Under the pieces are notes generated by a model. The model was not told the DNA's origin, ran no database searches, and worked only from the letters and a program-made list of their open reading frames with translations. A stretch of DNA of 64,000 nt, taken from contig CM077676.1 in NCBI GenBank assembly GCA_039707655.1, forward strand, positions 429,079,379 to 429,143,378, written 5' to 3'. The stretch is from Elymus sibiricus. Taxonomy: Eukaryota; Streptophyta; Magnoliopsida; Poales; Poaceae. The translations under genes and the position numbers were made by a program. This document shows positions 1 to 10,598 of the stretch, in pieces; the first letter of the stretch is position 1; each line of letters opens with the position of its first letter.

Positions 1-657
1 TTGTATTGTTGCCATTAAGGATAAAAAGATGGGGTCTATTCATATTGCTTGAATTTGCTTCTCTACATCATATCATCTTGCTTAAGGTGTTACTCTGTTT
101 TTATTAACTTAATACTCTAGATGCATGCTAGATAGCGGTCGATGAGTGGAGTAATAGTAGTAGATGCAGGCAGGAGTCGGTCTACTTGTCTCGGACATGA
201 TGCCTATATACATGATCATTACCATGAATCCGTCATAATTATTTGCTTTTCTATCAATTGCCCAACAGTAATTTGTTTACCCACTGTATGTTTCTGGGCT
301 CGAGAGAGAAGCCTCTAGTGAAAACTATGGCCCCCGGGTCTATCTTTATCATATAAAAAACATAAAAATACCTTGCTGCAATTTATTTACTTTTATTTAG
401 TTTAGTAATTTATTTACTTTATCAGTTTATCTCTATCAGACTTAATCCTTGCAAGTAACCGTGAGAGGATTGACAACCCTCTTATTCGCGTTGGGTGCAA
501 GTGTTTGCTTTTGTGTGTGTAGGTGCTGTTCACTGGATCTTGCTTGGTTCTCCTACTGGATTGATAACCTTGGTTCTTAACTGAGGGAAATACTTATCTC
601 TACTATACTGCATCATCCTCTCCTCTTCGAGGAAATACCAATGCAGTCTACAAGTAG
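1..657 (+). repeat. 5' LTR of element A, 3'-most part only
   Basis: This stretch matches 14346-15000 almost base for base, both ending in CTACAAGTAG, so it is the end of the 5' LTR. The start of the LTR lies before the window. The exact last base is uncertain by about five bases because the shared sequence runs past a possible TG...CA terminus (CTACA). Confidence 0.85.
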
Positions 658-670
658 GAGAAAGAATTTC

Positions 671-687
671 TGGCGCCGTTGCCGGGG
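671..687 (+). promoter_or_regulatory. Primer binding site of element A
   Basis: TGGCGCCGTTGCCGGGG follows the 5' LTR by 13 bases. The same sequence follows the 5' LTR of element B at 40106-40122. It is the usual primer binding site position for minus-strand DNA synthesis; I did not match it to a particular tRNA. Confidence 0.75.
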
Positions 688-888
688 AGACATCATCAAA
701 ATCTATCAAGTACCTTCGCACAAACTATCAATCACGTGCATTTATTTTATTTGCCTTTTTATTTGCATTTTCCTCTCGTTTTCATCTCCCCCACTTCTAT
801 TTCTTTTTTTCAAAAACACAAAAATATTTTCGTTTGCTCGTTTGCTTGCTAAAATTGTGTGACTCAATAAAAATAAAAATATAGACTT

Positions 889-1807
889 ATGGATCCTCAT
901 TCACTTGCTAATCTTTTCAAAAGATCCAAGTATAATGAACCAATTGGTAGTGAGTTGAGTGCTCTTGATTACCTCTATGAAGTTTTGCTTGAAAATCATG
1001 AATGTGAAAATTGTGATGAAGTGTTAGAAGAAGAAATTTATAAAGTGATTCATGATAACTCCTTGATTGAAAAGCATGATTGCAATGATGTTATTATAAA
1101 TTCTATTAATGTAAATTGTGTTAATAATATGCAAAACTACAAGATTGGGGATGATGATTTTGTTATGTCCACTACTTATTGCAATGATCATGATTGGGGT
1201 GATAATGCTTCTTATGATCTTGAAAATTTATTTAAGCCTCATGATGAATATGTTATTGATAAGCAATAATATTGAAAGTGGGTTTGGAAGAGTGTCAACT
1301 TTAGGTAAAAAGAATCCCACATATTCGGAGAGTGTTAAATCTTATGCAATTTTTGATAAAAGTGGGTTTGGAGAGGTCATGACTTTAGTTGATGTTAATC
1401 CCACTATCTTGGAAGATTATAAAACTTTTATGCATAGGGATCATGAAGAGAGTATTTTATATGATAGCTATATTGTTGAATTTGATTATTATCCTAAATG
1501 CAATTATTATGAGAGAGGAAAATATGGTTATAGAAGTCTTCATGTTATTAAATTACCTCTCTTTGTGTTGAAAATTTTAATGCTTCATTCTTCTCATTTG
1601 CATATGCTAGATATTGCTTGTCTTGATAATTTGTTTTCCTATAAAATGCCTATGCATAGGAAGTATGTTAGACTTAAATGTGTTTGTCACATGTTTTATG
1701 ATGCTCTCTTTGCGTTTCAATTCTTGTATTTTATGAGAGCATCATTATTATCCCAAGCCTATCTTAATGGCTATAAAGAAAGAGCTTGTTGGGAGGCAAC
1801 CCAATGA
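889..1807 (+). pseudogene. Uncharacterised acidic ORF of element A (frameshifted)
   Basis: An N-terminal part (889-1269, starts MDPHSLANLF) and a C-terminal part in another frame (about 1270-1807) together align with the ORF of element B. Shared blocks in order are LLENxxxENCxxxLEEE, a HDCN block, MQNYKxGD, ESGFGRVSTLG, GFGEVMTL, a Tyr/Lys-rich stretch, PLxVLKxL, and a C-terminal block with PMHRxxVRLKC and DALFxFQF followed by FMRAS. The protein is rich in Asp, Asn and Tyr and has a hydrophobic C-terminal half. I recognise no known domain. A shift of reading frame near 1265 breaks it here, so this copy cannot make the full product. Function unknown; its retention in two diverged elements suggests a past role in the element's life cycle (inference). 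Confidence 0.6.
1789..1804 (+). promoter_or_regulatory. Conserved hairpin at the end of the element A ORF
   Basis: TTGGG, a six-base loop AGGCAA, then CCCAA. Element B has the same stem with a different loop (AGAAAA) at 41253-41268, also right after its ORF. A competing stem GTTG/CAAC is possible in element A only. Confidence 0.5.
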
Positions 1808-2403
1808 ATAAAATAAGTTTTTGCTTTTACCTTCTGTTTTTGAGTGTTTGCATGATTATAGCCTCTGTTATGATTGTGTTTTTATGTTTAAATAAGTGTT
1901 TGTGCCAAGTAATGCATTTGGGATGATTTGGAAGATAGTATGATTGATGCTGTTTGAAAACAAAAACTTTTGCGTCCAGTGCTGGAATTTCTAATTTTCG
2001 CTGGAGTGTCAGAACCTTCTGAATTTTTTTACACAGTATTGGAATATAAATTTCCCACGTTGTCCTAATGTTTTAGAATTTTTGGAGTTACAGAAATATT
2101 ACCATAATTCGGATCTTTACATACTGTTCTGTTTTAGGCAGATTCTGTTTTTGTTGCATAGTTCGCTTATTTTGATGAATCTATGGATCGTATCGGGGGG
2201 GTATGAGTCATGGAGAAGTTGGACTACAGTAGCATTATGCCAATATTAAATATGAATCAATTTACTGCAGCACTTAGAGTTAAAGATTTATTTGTTATAC
2301 TAACGGATCTCACGAGGTTTCTGTTGAGTTTTGTGTGCTGAAGTTTTCAAGTTTTGGGTGAGACTACGATGGATAAAGGAATAAGGAGCGGCAAGAGCCT
2401 AAG

Positions 2404-2487
2404 CTTGGGAATGCCCAAGGCACCCCAAGGTAATATTCAAGGAAGACTCAAGCGTCTAAGCTTGGGGATGCCCCGGAAGGCATCCCC
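2404..2487 (+). promoter_or_regulatory. Paired GGGGATGCC hairpins, element A
   Basis: Two hairpins lie about 35 bases apart. The first (2404-2429) is imperfect, CTTGGG to CCCAAG. The second (2464-2487) is perfect: GGGGATGCC, loop CCGGAA, GGCATCCCC. The same pair occurs twice in element B (41840-41922 and 42574-42656). Confidence 0.6.
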
Positions 2488-2704
2488 TCTTTCGTCTACA
2501 ATCTATCGGTAACTCACTTGGAGCTATATTTTTATTCATCACATGATATGTGTTTTACTTGGAGTGTCTTGTGATATAGTTTGTTTGCTTTTTAGTTTGT
2601 CACAATCATCTTTGCTGAACACACCTTTTTGAGAGGGACACACATTATTCGTGATTTGTTAGAATACTCTATGTGCTTCACTTATATCTTTTGAGCTATG
2701 CAGT

Positions 2705-2802
2705 TGCTCTAGTGCTTCACTTATATCTTTTAGAGCACGGCGGTGGTTATATTTTAAAGAAATAGTTGCACTCTCATGCTTCACTTATATCTTTTTGAGA
2801 GT
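2705..2802 (+). promoter_or_regulatory. Two stem-loops with common loop CTTCACTTATATCTTT, element A
   Basis: Stem-loop 1 is TGCTCTA (2705-2711) with TAGAGCA (2731-2737). Stem-loop 2 is ACTCTCA (2770-2776) with TGAGAGT (2796-2802). Both loops are 19 bases and contain the same core. The stem sequences differ but remain perfectly complementary. A third, weaker copy of the loop is at about 2675-2693. Element B carries two more at 42837-42920. Function unknown. Confidence 0.6.
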
Positions 2803-3527
2803 CTCATGATAGCAATGGTAATATGCACGGGTTATGAATTTGGTCTTGATATGATAGGTATTCAAGAGGGATATAATAAAAACTTTCATGTAGATCACTG
2901 AATATGATAAATTTGATTCCTTGCAATAGTTTTGTGATATTAAGATGGTAATATGGGAGAAGTACTAGTAGATGATTGTGATTTAGTAAGAATAATTGTG
3001 TTAAGGTTTGTGATTCCCGAAGCATGCACGTATGATCTGTCGTTATGCTAAGAAGTTGGAGCATGATTTATTATTGATTGTCTACCTTATGAGTGGCGGT
3101 CGGGGACGAGCGATGGACCTTGTCCTACCAATCTATCCCTCTAGGGGCATGCGTAGTAGTACTTTGCTTCGAGGGCTAATAAACTTTCACAATAAGTATG
3201 TGAGTTCTTTATGAGTAATGTGAGTCCATGGATTATACGCACTCTCACCCTTCCGCAATTTGCTAGCCTCTTCGGTACCGTGCATTGCCCTTTCTCACAT
3301 CGAGAGTTGGTGCAAACTTCGCCGGTGCATCCAAACCCCGTGATATGATACGCTCTATCACACATAAGCCTCCTTATATCTTCCTCAAAACAGCCACCAT
3401 ACCTTCCTATCATGGCATTTCCATAGCCATTCTGAGATATACTGCCATGCAACTTCCACCGTTCCGTTTTTATGACATACATCATCATTGTCATATTGCT
3501 TTGCATGATCATATAGCTGACATAGTA

Positions 3528-3532
3528 TTTAT
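3528..3532. repeat. Target site duplication of the Angela element, left (TTTAT)
   Basis: TTTAT directly precedes the TGTTGG start of the left LTR and is repeated at 12359-12363 directly after the right LTR. Confidence 0.97.
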
Positions 3533-5304
3533 TGTTGGAAATATGCCCTAGAGGCAATAATAAAATGGTTATTATTATATTTCCTTGTTCATGATAATCG
3601 TTTATTATCCATGCTATAATTGTATTGGTTGGAAACACAAATACATGTGTGGATACGTAGACAACAAGATGTCCCTAGTGAGCCTCTACCGGACTAGCTC
3701 GTTGATCAAAGATGGCCATGGTTTCCTGGTCATAGACATGAGTTATCATTTGATAACGGGATCACATCATTAGGAGAATGATGTGATGGACAAGACCCAA
3801 ACTATAAACGTAGCATATGATCGTGTCAAGTTTATTGCTATCGTTTTCCGCATGTCAAGTATCTGTTCCTATGACCATGAGATCATGCAACTCACTAACA
3901 CCGGAGGAGTACCTTGTGTGTATCAAACGTCGCAACGTAACTGGGTGACTATAAAGATGCTCTACAGGTATCTCCGAGGGTGTCTGTTGAGTTGGCATGG
4001 ATCAAGACTGGGATTTGTCACTCCGTATGACGGAAAGGTATCTCAGGGCCCACTCGGTAATACAGCATCACGATAAGCTTGCAAGCAATGTGACTAAAGA
4101 GTTAGCCATGGGATCTTGTATTACGGAACGAGTAAAGAGACTTGCCGGTAACGAGATTGAACTAGGTATGGAGATACCGACGATCGAATCTCGGGCAAGT
4201 AACATACCGATGGATAAAGGGAACTGCATACGGGATTGACTGAATCCTGACATCGAGGTTCGACCGATAAAGATCTTCGTGGAATATGTAGGAACCAATA
4301 TGGGCATCCAGGTTCCGCTATTGGTTATTGGCCGGAGAGGTGTCCCGGTCATGTCTACATGATTCTCGAACCCGCAGGGTCCGCATGCTTAACGTTCAAT
4401 GACGCTAGAGTAGTATTGGGATATGTACGTTGGTGACCGAAGGTTGTTCGGAGTCCCGGATGAGATCCCGGACATCACGAGGAGCTCCGGAATGGTCCGG
4501 AGGTAAATATTTATATATGGGAAGTCCCGTTTTGGTCGCCGGAAAAGTTTCGGGCATTATCGACAATGTACCGGGAGTGCCGAAAGGGGTCCGGGGATCC
4601 ACCGGGGGGGTCCACCTGCCCCGGTGGGCCACATGGGATATAGGGGGTGCGCCTAGGACTACATGGGCCAAGGACACCAGCCCCAATAGGCCCATGCGCC
4701 AAGAGGGAGAGAGAGGGGAAGAGTCCTAAGGGTGGAAGACTCCCCCTAGGTGCCTTGGGGAGGGAGGAGTCCTCCCTAGGCCTGGCCGCACCCCTCCCTT
4801 GGAGGAGGGGTCAAGGGCTGCGCCCCCTCCCCCCTTGCCTCCTATATATAGTGGGGAAAAAAAGATGGGAACAACACCTCAAACCTTGGCGCCTCCCTCC
4901 CTTTCCCCGGTTCCGTTTTCTCCTCAGATCGCGTCTCCGGTAGCGCTCGGCGAAGCCCTGCCGGGACAGCACCACCACCATCTCCACCACGCCGTCGTGC
5001 TGGTTGAAATCCCTTCTACTTCTCCTCCCTCGCTTGCTGGATCAAGAAGGAGGAGACGTCATCGAGCCGCACGTGTGCTGAACGCGGAGGTGCCGTTCGT
5101 TCGACACTTGATCGGGAGTTCGCGGGACGGATCGTGATTGGATCGCGAAGACGTTCGACTACATCAACCGCATTTCTTAACGCTTCCGCTTAGCGATCTA
5201 CAAGGGTATGTAGATGCAATCTCTCCTCTCGTAGATGTTCATCTCCTAGATTGATCTTGGTGAGCGTAGGAATTTTTTTGTTTCCCATGCAACGTTCCCC
5301 AACA
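3533..5304 (+). repeat. 5' LTR of the Angela element
   Basis: Runs from TGTTGGAAATATG to CCCCAACA. A TATATATA box at 4843-4850 marks the likely promoter. A pyrimidine/GC-rich leader follows. It has a 12-base segment near 4490 that is absent from the 3' LTR. Confidence 0.95.
4843..4850 (+). promoter_or_regulatory. TATA box in the Angela 5' LTR
   Basis: CTATATATAG within a GC-rich stretch; the same box is at 11898-11905 in the 3' LTR. It is the expected core promoter for the genomic RNA. Confidence 0.65.
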
Positions 5305-6583
5305 GTGGCATCATGAGCTAGGTCTTTGCGTAGATGACATCACGAGTAGAATACAAAGGAGTTTGTGGGCGTTGATATTCAGATTGCTTCCTTCCTTGGT
5401 CTTTTCTTGATTCAGCGGTATTGTGGGATGAAGCGGCCCGGACCAACTTTACATGTCCACGTACATGAGACCGGTTCCATCGACTGACATGCGACTTTGT
5501 TGCATAAGATGGCTGGCGGGTGTCTGTCTCTCCCACCTTAGTTGAATCGGATTCTACAAAGGCGGTCCTTGTAGAAGATTAAATAGCAACTTGCATATCA
5601 CCGTTGTGGTTTTGCGTAGGTAAGAATCGTTCTTGCTAGATACCCATAGCAGCCACGTAAAACATGCAACAACAAATTAGAGGACGTCTAACTTGTTTTT
5701 GCAGGGTATGTTGTGATATGATATGGCCAAAGACATGATGAAATATATTTGATGTATGAGATGATCATGTTTTGTAATAGTTAATCTCGACTTGCATGTC
5801 GATGAATACGGCAACCGGCAGGAGCCATAGTGTTGTCTTTAATTATTGTATGACCTGCGTGTCAATCATTAAGCGCTATGTAATGCTTTACTTTATCGCT
5901 AAACGGTAGCAATAGTAGTAGAAGCATGGTTGGCGTGACAACCCCGATGGCGACGCGATGATGGAGATCATGATGATGGAGATCATGATGATGGAGATCA
6001 TGGTGTCATGCCGGTGCTTTGGAGATGGAGATCAAAAGCACAAGTTCATGGCCATATCATGTCACTTATGATTTGCATGTGATGTTAATCCTTTTATGCA
6101 TCTTATTTTGCTTAGGACGACGGTAGCATTATAAGGTGATCCCTCACTAAAATTTCAAGATAAAATTGTGTTCTCCCCAAGTGTGCACCATTGCGAAAGT
6201 TCGTCGTTTCGAAGCACCACGTGATGATCGGGTGTGATAGACTGTACGTTCACATACAACGGGTGGAAGCCCGTTTTGCACATACGGAACACTTGGGTTA
6301 AACTTGACGAGCCTAGCATGTACAGACATGGCCTCGGAACACAAGAGACCGAAAGGTCGAACATGAGTCATATAGTAGATATGATCAACATGGAGATGTT
6401 CACCATTGAAACCACCTCATCTCACGTGATGATCGGACTTGGGGTTGGTGAATTTGGATCATGTTACACTCGGATGACCGAAGGGATGTCGATTTGAGTG
6501 GGAGTTCTTAAGTAATATGATTAATTGAACTCTTTATCATGAACAATAGTCTAAACTATCTTTGCAAATTATGTTGTAGATCA
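5305..6583 (+). other. Untranslated leader of the Angela element
   Basis: No coding sequence is seen between the LTR and the gag start. It holds a short tandem repeat of about 15 bases (GATGATGGAGATCAT, three copies around 5957-6002). It probably includes packaging or dimerisation signals, but I cannot point to one. Confidence 0.6.
5306..5320 (+). promoter_or_regulatory. Primer binding site of the Angela element
   Basis: TGGCATCATGAGCTA begins two bases after the LTR. It resembles the initiator-Met tRNA complement used by Copia elements (TGGTATCAGAGC) with several mismatches. Confidence 0.7.
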
Positions 6584-9500
6584 ATGCCTCGCGCAGTAGC
6601 TCCCCTGAATTTCAATGCGTTCCTAGAGAAAGCCAAGCTGAAAGATGATGGAAGTAACTTTGTAGACTGGGCCCGTAATCTGAGGATTATCCTCACGGCT
6701 GCCCAAAAGGTTTATGTCCTTGATGCACCGCTTGATGAGCAACCCCCTCCGGCGTCTGTGGACGTTATGAATGCCTGGCAGGCGCGCGTTGATGACTACT
6801 CAATAGTTTAGTGTGCCATGTTGTATGGCTTAGAACCGGGACTTCAAAGGCGTTTTGAACGTCATGGAGCATATGAGATGTTCCAGGAGTTGAAGTTTAT
6901 TTTTGAGAAAAATGCCCGGATCGAGAGGTATGAGACCTCCGATAAGTTCTATGCTTGCAAGATGGAGGAGAACGGGTCTGTCAGTGAACACATACTCAAA
7001 ATGTCTGGGTATTACAACCGTCTGGCTAAGTTGGGAGTTGTGCTCCCGCCAGAGGCAATCACTGACAGAGTTCTTCAATCGCTACCACCTAGCTACAAGA
7101 GCTTTGTGTTGAATTATAACATGCAAGGGATGAACAAGTCAGTCGCCGAGCTGTTTGCGATGCTGAAAGTCGCTGAGTCAGACATCCAGAAGGAGCATCA
7201 AGTGTTGATGGTCAATAAAACTACTAGTTTCAAGAAGAATGGCAAGGCCAAGAAGGGAAACTCCAAAAAGAGTGGCAAAGTAGTTGCCCCTCCCATGAAG
7301 AAACCCAAGGCTGGGCCCAAGCCGGAAACTGAGTGCTTCTATTGCAAGGGAACTGGCCATTGGAAGCGGAATTGCCCCAAGTATCTGGCCGACAAGAAGG
7401 GGGCCAACGCCAAACAAGGTATATATGATATACATGTTATTGATGTGTACCTTACCAACTCTCGTTGTAGTGCCTGGGTATTTGATACTGGTGCGGTTGC
7501 TCACATTTGCAACTCAAAGCAGGAGCTGCGGAATAGACGGAGGCTGGCGAAGGACGAAGTGACGATGCGCGTGGGAAATGGTTCCAAGGTTGATGTGATC
7601 GCCGTCGGCACGCTCGCTCTTCGATTACCATCGGGATTAGTGATGAACCTGAATTATTGTTATTTAGTGCCCGCATTGAGCATGAACATTATATCTGGAT
7701 CTTGTTTAATGCGAGACGGTTACTCATTTAAATCAGAGAATAATGGTTGTTCTATTTATATGGGTAATATCTTTTATGGTCATGCACCCATTGTGAGGGG
7801 TTTATTCTTATTGAATCTCGATAGTAATGATACACATGTTCATAACATTGATGCCAAAAGATGTAGAGTTGATAATGATAGTACCACTTTCTTGTGGCAC
7901 TGCCGCTTAGGTCATATTGGTGTAAAACGCATGAAGAAACTCCATGCTGATGGGCTTTTGGAGTTACTTGATTTTGAATCACTTGACACATGCGAACCAT
8001 GCCTCATGGGCAAGATGACTAAGACCCCGTTCTCCAAAACAATGGAACGGGCAAGTGACTTGTTGGAAATCATACACACTGATGTGTGCGGTCTGATGAG
8101 CATTGAGGCACGCGGTGGATATCGTTACTTTCTCACCTTCACCGATGATTTGAGTAGATATGGGTATGTTTACTTAATGAAACACAAGTCTGAAACGTTT
8201 GAAAAGTTCAAGCAATTTCAGAGTGAATTTGAGAATCATCGTAACAAGAAGATCAAATTCCTGCGATCTGATCGAGGGGGAGAATATCTGAGTTATGAGT
8301 TTGGCAATCACTTAAGACAATGTGGAATTGTTTCATAGTTGACGCCACCTGGAACACCACAGCGTAATGGTGTGTCCGAACGTCGTAATCGAACCTTATT
8401 GGATATGGTGCATTCTATGTTGTCTCTTGCCGATCTGCCACTATCATTTTGGGGTTATGCGTTAGAGACAGCTGCATTCACTTTAAATAGGGCACCATCT
8501 AAGTCCGTTGAGACGACACCGTATGAACTGTGGTTTGGAAAGAAACCAAAGTTGTCGTTTCTTAAAGTTTGGGGATGCGGTGCTTATGTCAAAAAGCTTC
8601 AGCCAGAAAAGCTGGAACCCAAAGCGGACAAATGCGTCTTCATAGGATACCCAAAAGAGACGGTTGGGTATACCTTCTATCTCAGATCCGAAGGCAAAGT
8701 GTTTGTCACTAAGAACGGGTCCTTTCTCGAGAAAGAGTTTCTCTCGAAAGAATTGAGTGGGAGGAAGATAGAACTTGATGAGGTTGTTGAACCTTTACTT
8801 CAACCAGAGAGTAGCACTGCGCAGAAAGATGTTTCTGTGGAACCTACGTCAGTTGAAGAGGAAGCTGATGATGGTGATCATGAAGCTTCAGATCAAGTTA
8901 CTATCGAACCTCGTAGGTCGACAAGGATACGTACTGCTCCTGAGTGGTACGGTAACCCTGTCTTGGAGGTCATGTTGTTGGACAACGATGAACCTACAAG
9001 CTATGGAGAAGCGATGGTGGGCCCGGATTCCGACAAATGGTTAGAGGCCATGAAATCCGAGATGGGATCCATGTATGAAAACAAAGTATGGACTTTGGAA
9101 GTATTACCTGAAGGGCGAAAGGCCATTCAGAATAAATGGATCTTCAAGAGGAAGACGGACGCGGACGGTAATGTCACCGTCTATAAAGCTCGACTTGTGG
9201 CAAAGGGTTTTTCACAAGTTCAAGGAGTTGACTACGATGAGACTTTCTCACCCGTAGCGATGCTTAAGTCCGTCAGAATCATGTTAGCAATAGCTGCATT
9301 TTTCGATTATGAAATTTGGCAGATGGATGTCAAAACAGCGTTCCTTAACGGTTTTCTTAAGGAAGAGTTGTATATGATGCAACCAGAAGGTTTTGTCGAT
9401 CCAGAGAATGCTGACAAAGTTTGCAAACTCCAGCGATCCATTTATGGACTGGTGCAAGCGTCTCGGAGTTGGAATCTTCGCTTTGATGAGGTGATCAAAG

Positions 9501-10564
9501 CGTTTGGGTTTATACAAGTTTACGGAGAAGCTTGTATTTACAAGAAAGTGAGTGGGAGCTCTATAGCGTTTCTAATATTATATGTGGATGACATATTGCT
9601 GATTGGAAACAATATAGAACTTTTGGAAAGCGTGAAGGAATATTTGAACAAGAGTTTTTCAATGAAGGACCTAGGAGAAGCTGCTTTCATATTAGGCATC
9701 AAGATCTATAGAGATAGATCGAGACGCTTAATAGGACTTTCACAGAGCACATACCTTGATAAAGTTTTGAAGAAGTTTAAAATGGATCAGTCCAAGAAGG
9801 GGTTCTTGCCTGTTTTGCAAGGTGTGAAGTTGAGTAAGACTCAATGCCCAGCGACTACAGAGGATAGAGAAAAGATGAGTGTCACCCCCTATGCTTCTGC
9901 CATAGGCTCTATCATGTATGCGATGCTGTGCACAAGACCAGATGTCAGCCTTGCCATAAGTATGGCCGGAAGGTTTCAAAGTGATCCAGGAGTGGAACAC
10001 TGGACAACGGTCAAGAATATCCTTAAGTACCTGAAAAGGACTAAGGAAATGTTTCTCGTTTATGGAGTTGATCAAGAGCTCGTCGTAAAGGGTTACATTG
10101 ATGCAAGCTTTGACACTGATCCGGATGACTCTAAGTCTCAAACCGGATACATATATATTCTAAATGGGGGAGCGGTAAGCTGGTGCAGTTCCAAGCAAAG
10201 CGTGGTAGCTGATTCTACATGCGAAGCGGAGTACATAGCTGCCTCGGAGGCGGCGAAGGAAGGTGTCTGGATGAAGCAGTTCATGACAGATCTTGGAGTT
10301 GTGCCTAGTGCACTGGACCCAATGACTCTGTTCTGTGACAACACTGGTGCCATTGCTCTAGCCAAGGAACCAAGGTTTCACAAGAGGACCAGACACATAA
10401 AGCGACGCTTCAATTCCATCCACGATGCGATCAAGGAGGAGGACATAAACATTTGCAAAGTGCGCACGGATCTGAATGTTGCAGATCCGTTGAGAAAACC
10501 TCTTCCACGGGCAAAACATGATCAACACCAGAACTCTATGGGTGTTAGATTCATAACCATGTAA
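6584..10564 (+). pseudogene. Copia gag-pol polyprotein, Angela element, broken by two TAG codons
   Basis: One frame runs from ATG 6584 (MPRAVAPLNF) to TAA 10562-10564, 1326 codons. Visible in order: a gag core; a zinc knuckle C251-C254-H259-C264 (CFYCKGTGHWKRNC); aspartic protease D301-T302-G303; the pre-integrase HCRLGHIG block; an integrase core with HTDVCG, DDLSRYGY and RSDRGGEYL; a reverse transcriptase with KTAFLNG and YVDD at codons 1000-1003; and RNase H with DNTGAIALA. Codons 76 (6809-6811) and 585 (8336-8338) are TAG. Relatives have Gln (CAG) at the second site, as in SQLTPPGTPQ, and probably at the first. No frameshift is seen. The product would copy and integrate the element, but this copy cannot make it without stop readthrough. 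Confidence 0.95.
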
Positions 10565-10587
10565 TGCTAGATTATGGACTCTAGTGC

Positions 10588-10598
10588 AAGTGGGAGAC
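10588..10598 (+). promoter_or_regulatory. Polypurine tract of the Angela element
   Basis: AAGTGGGAGAC lies directly before the 3' LTR. The Copia elements at 18412 (minus strand) and 38478-38489 have the same motif. It primes plus-strand DNA synthesis. Confidence 0.8.

Noticed and set aside
3141..3638. 165-residue minus-strand frame across the element A / Angela junction
   Set aside because: It spans a transposon insertion site and so cannot be an ancestral gene; no features seen.
4430..5137. Overlapping open frames in the Angela LTRs (also 11487-12069)
   Set aside because: They lie in GC-rich LTR leader sequence, occur in both LTRs, and are open on both strands by composition.
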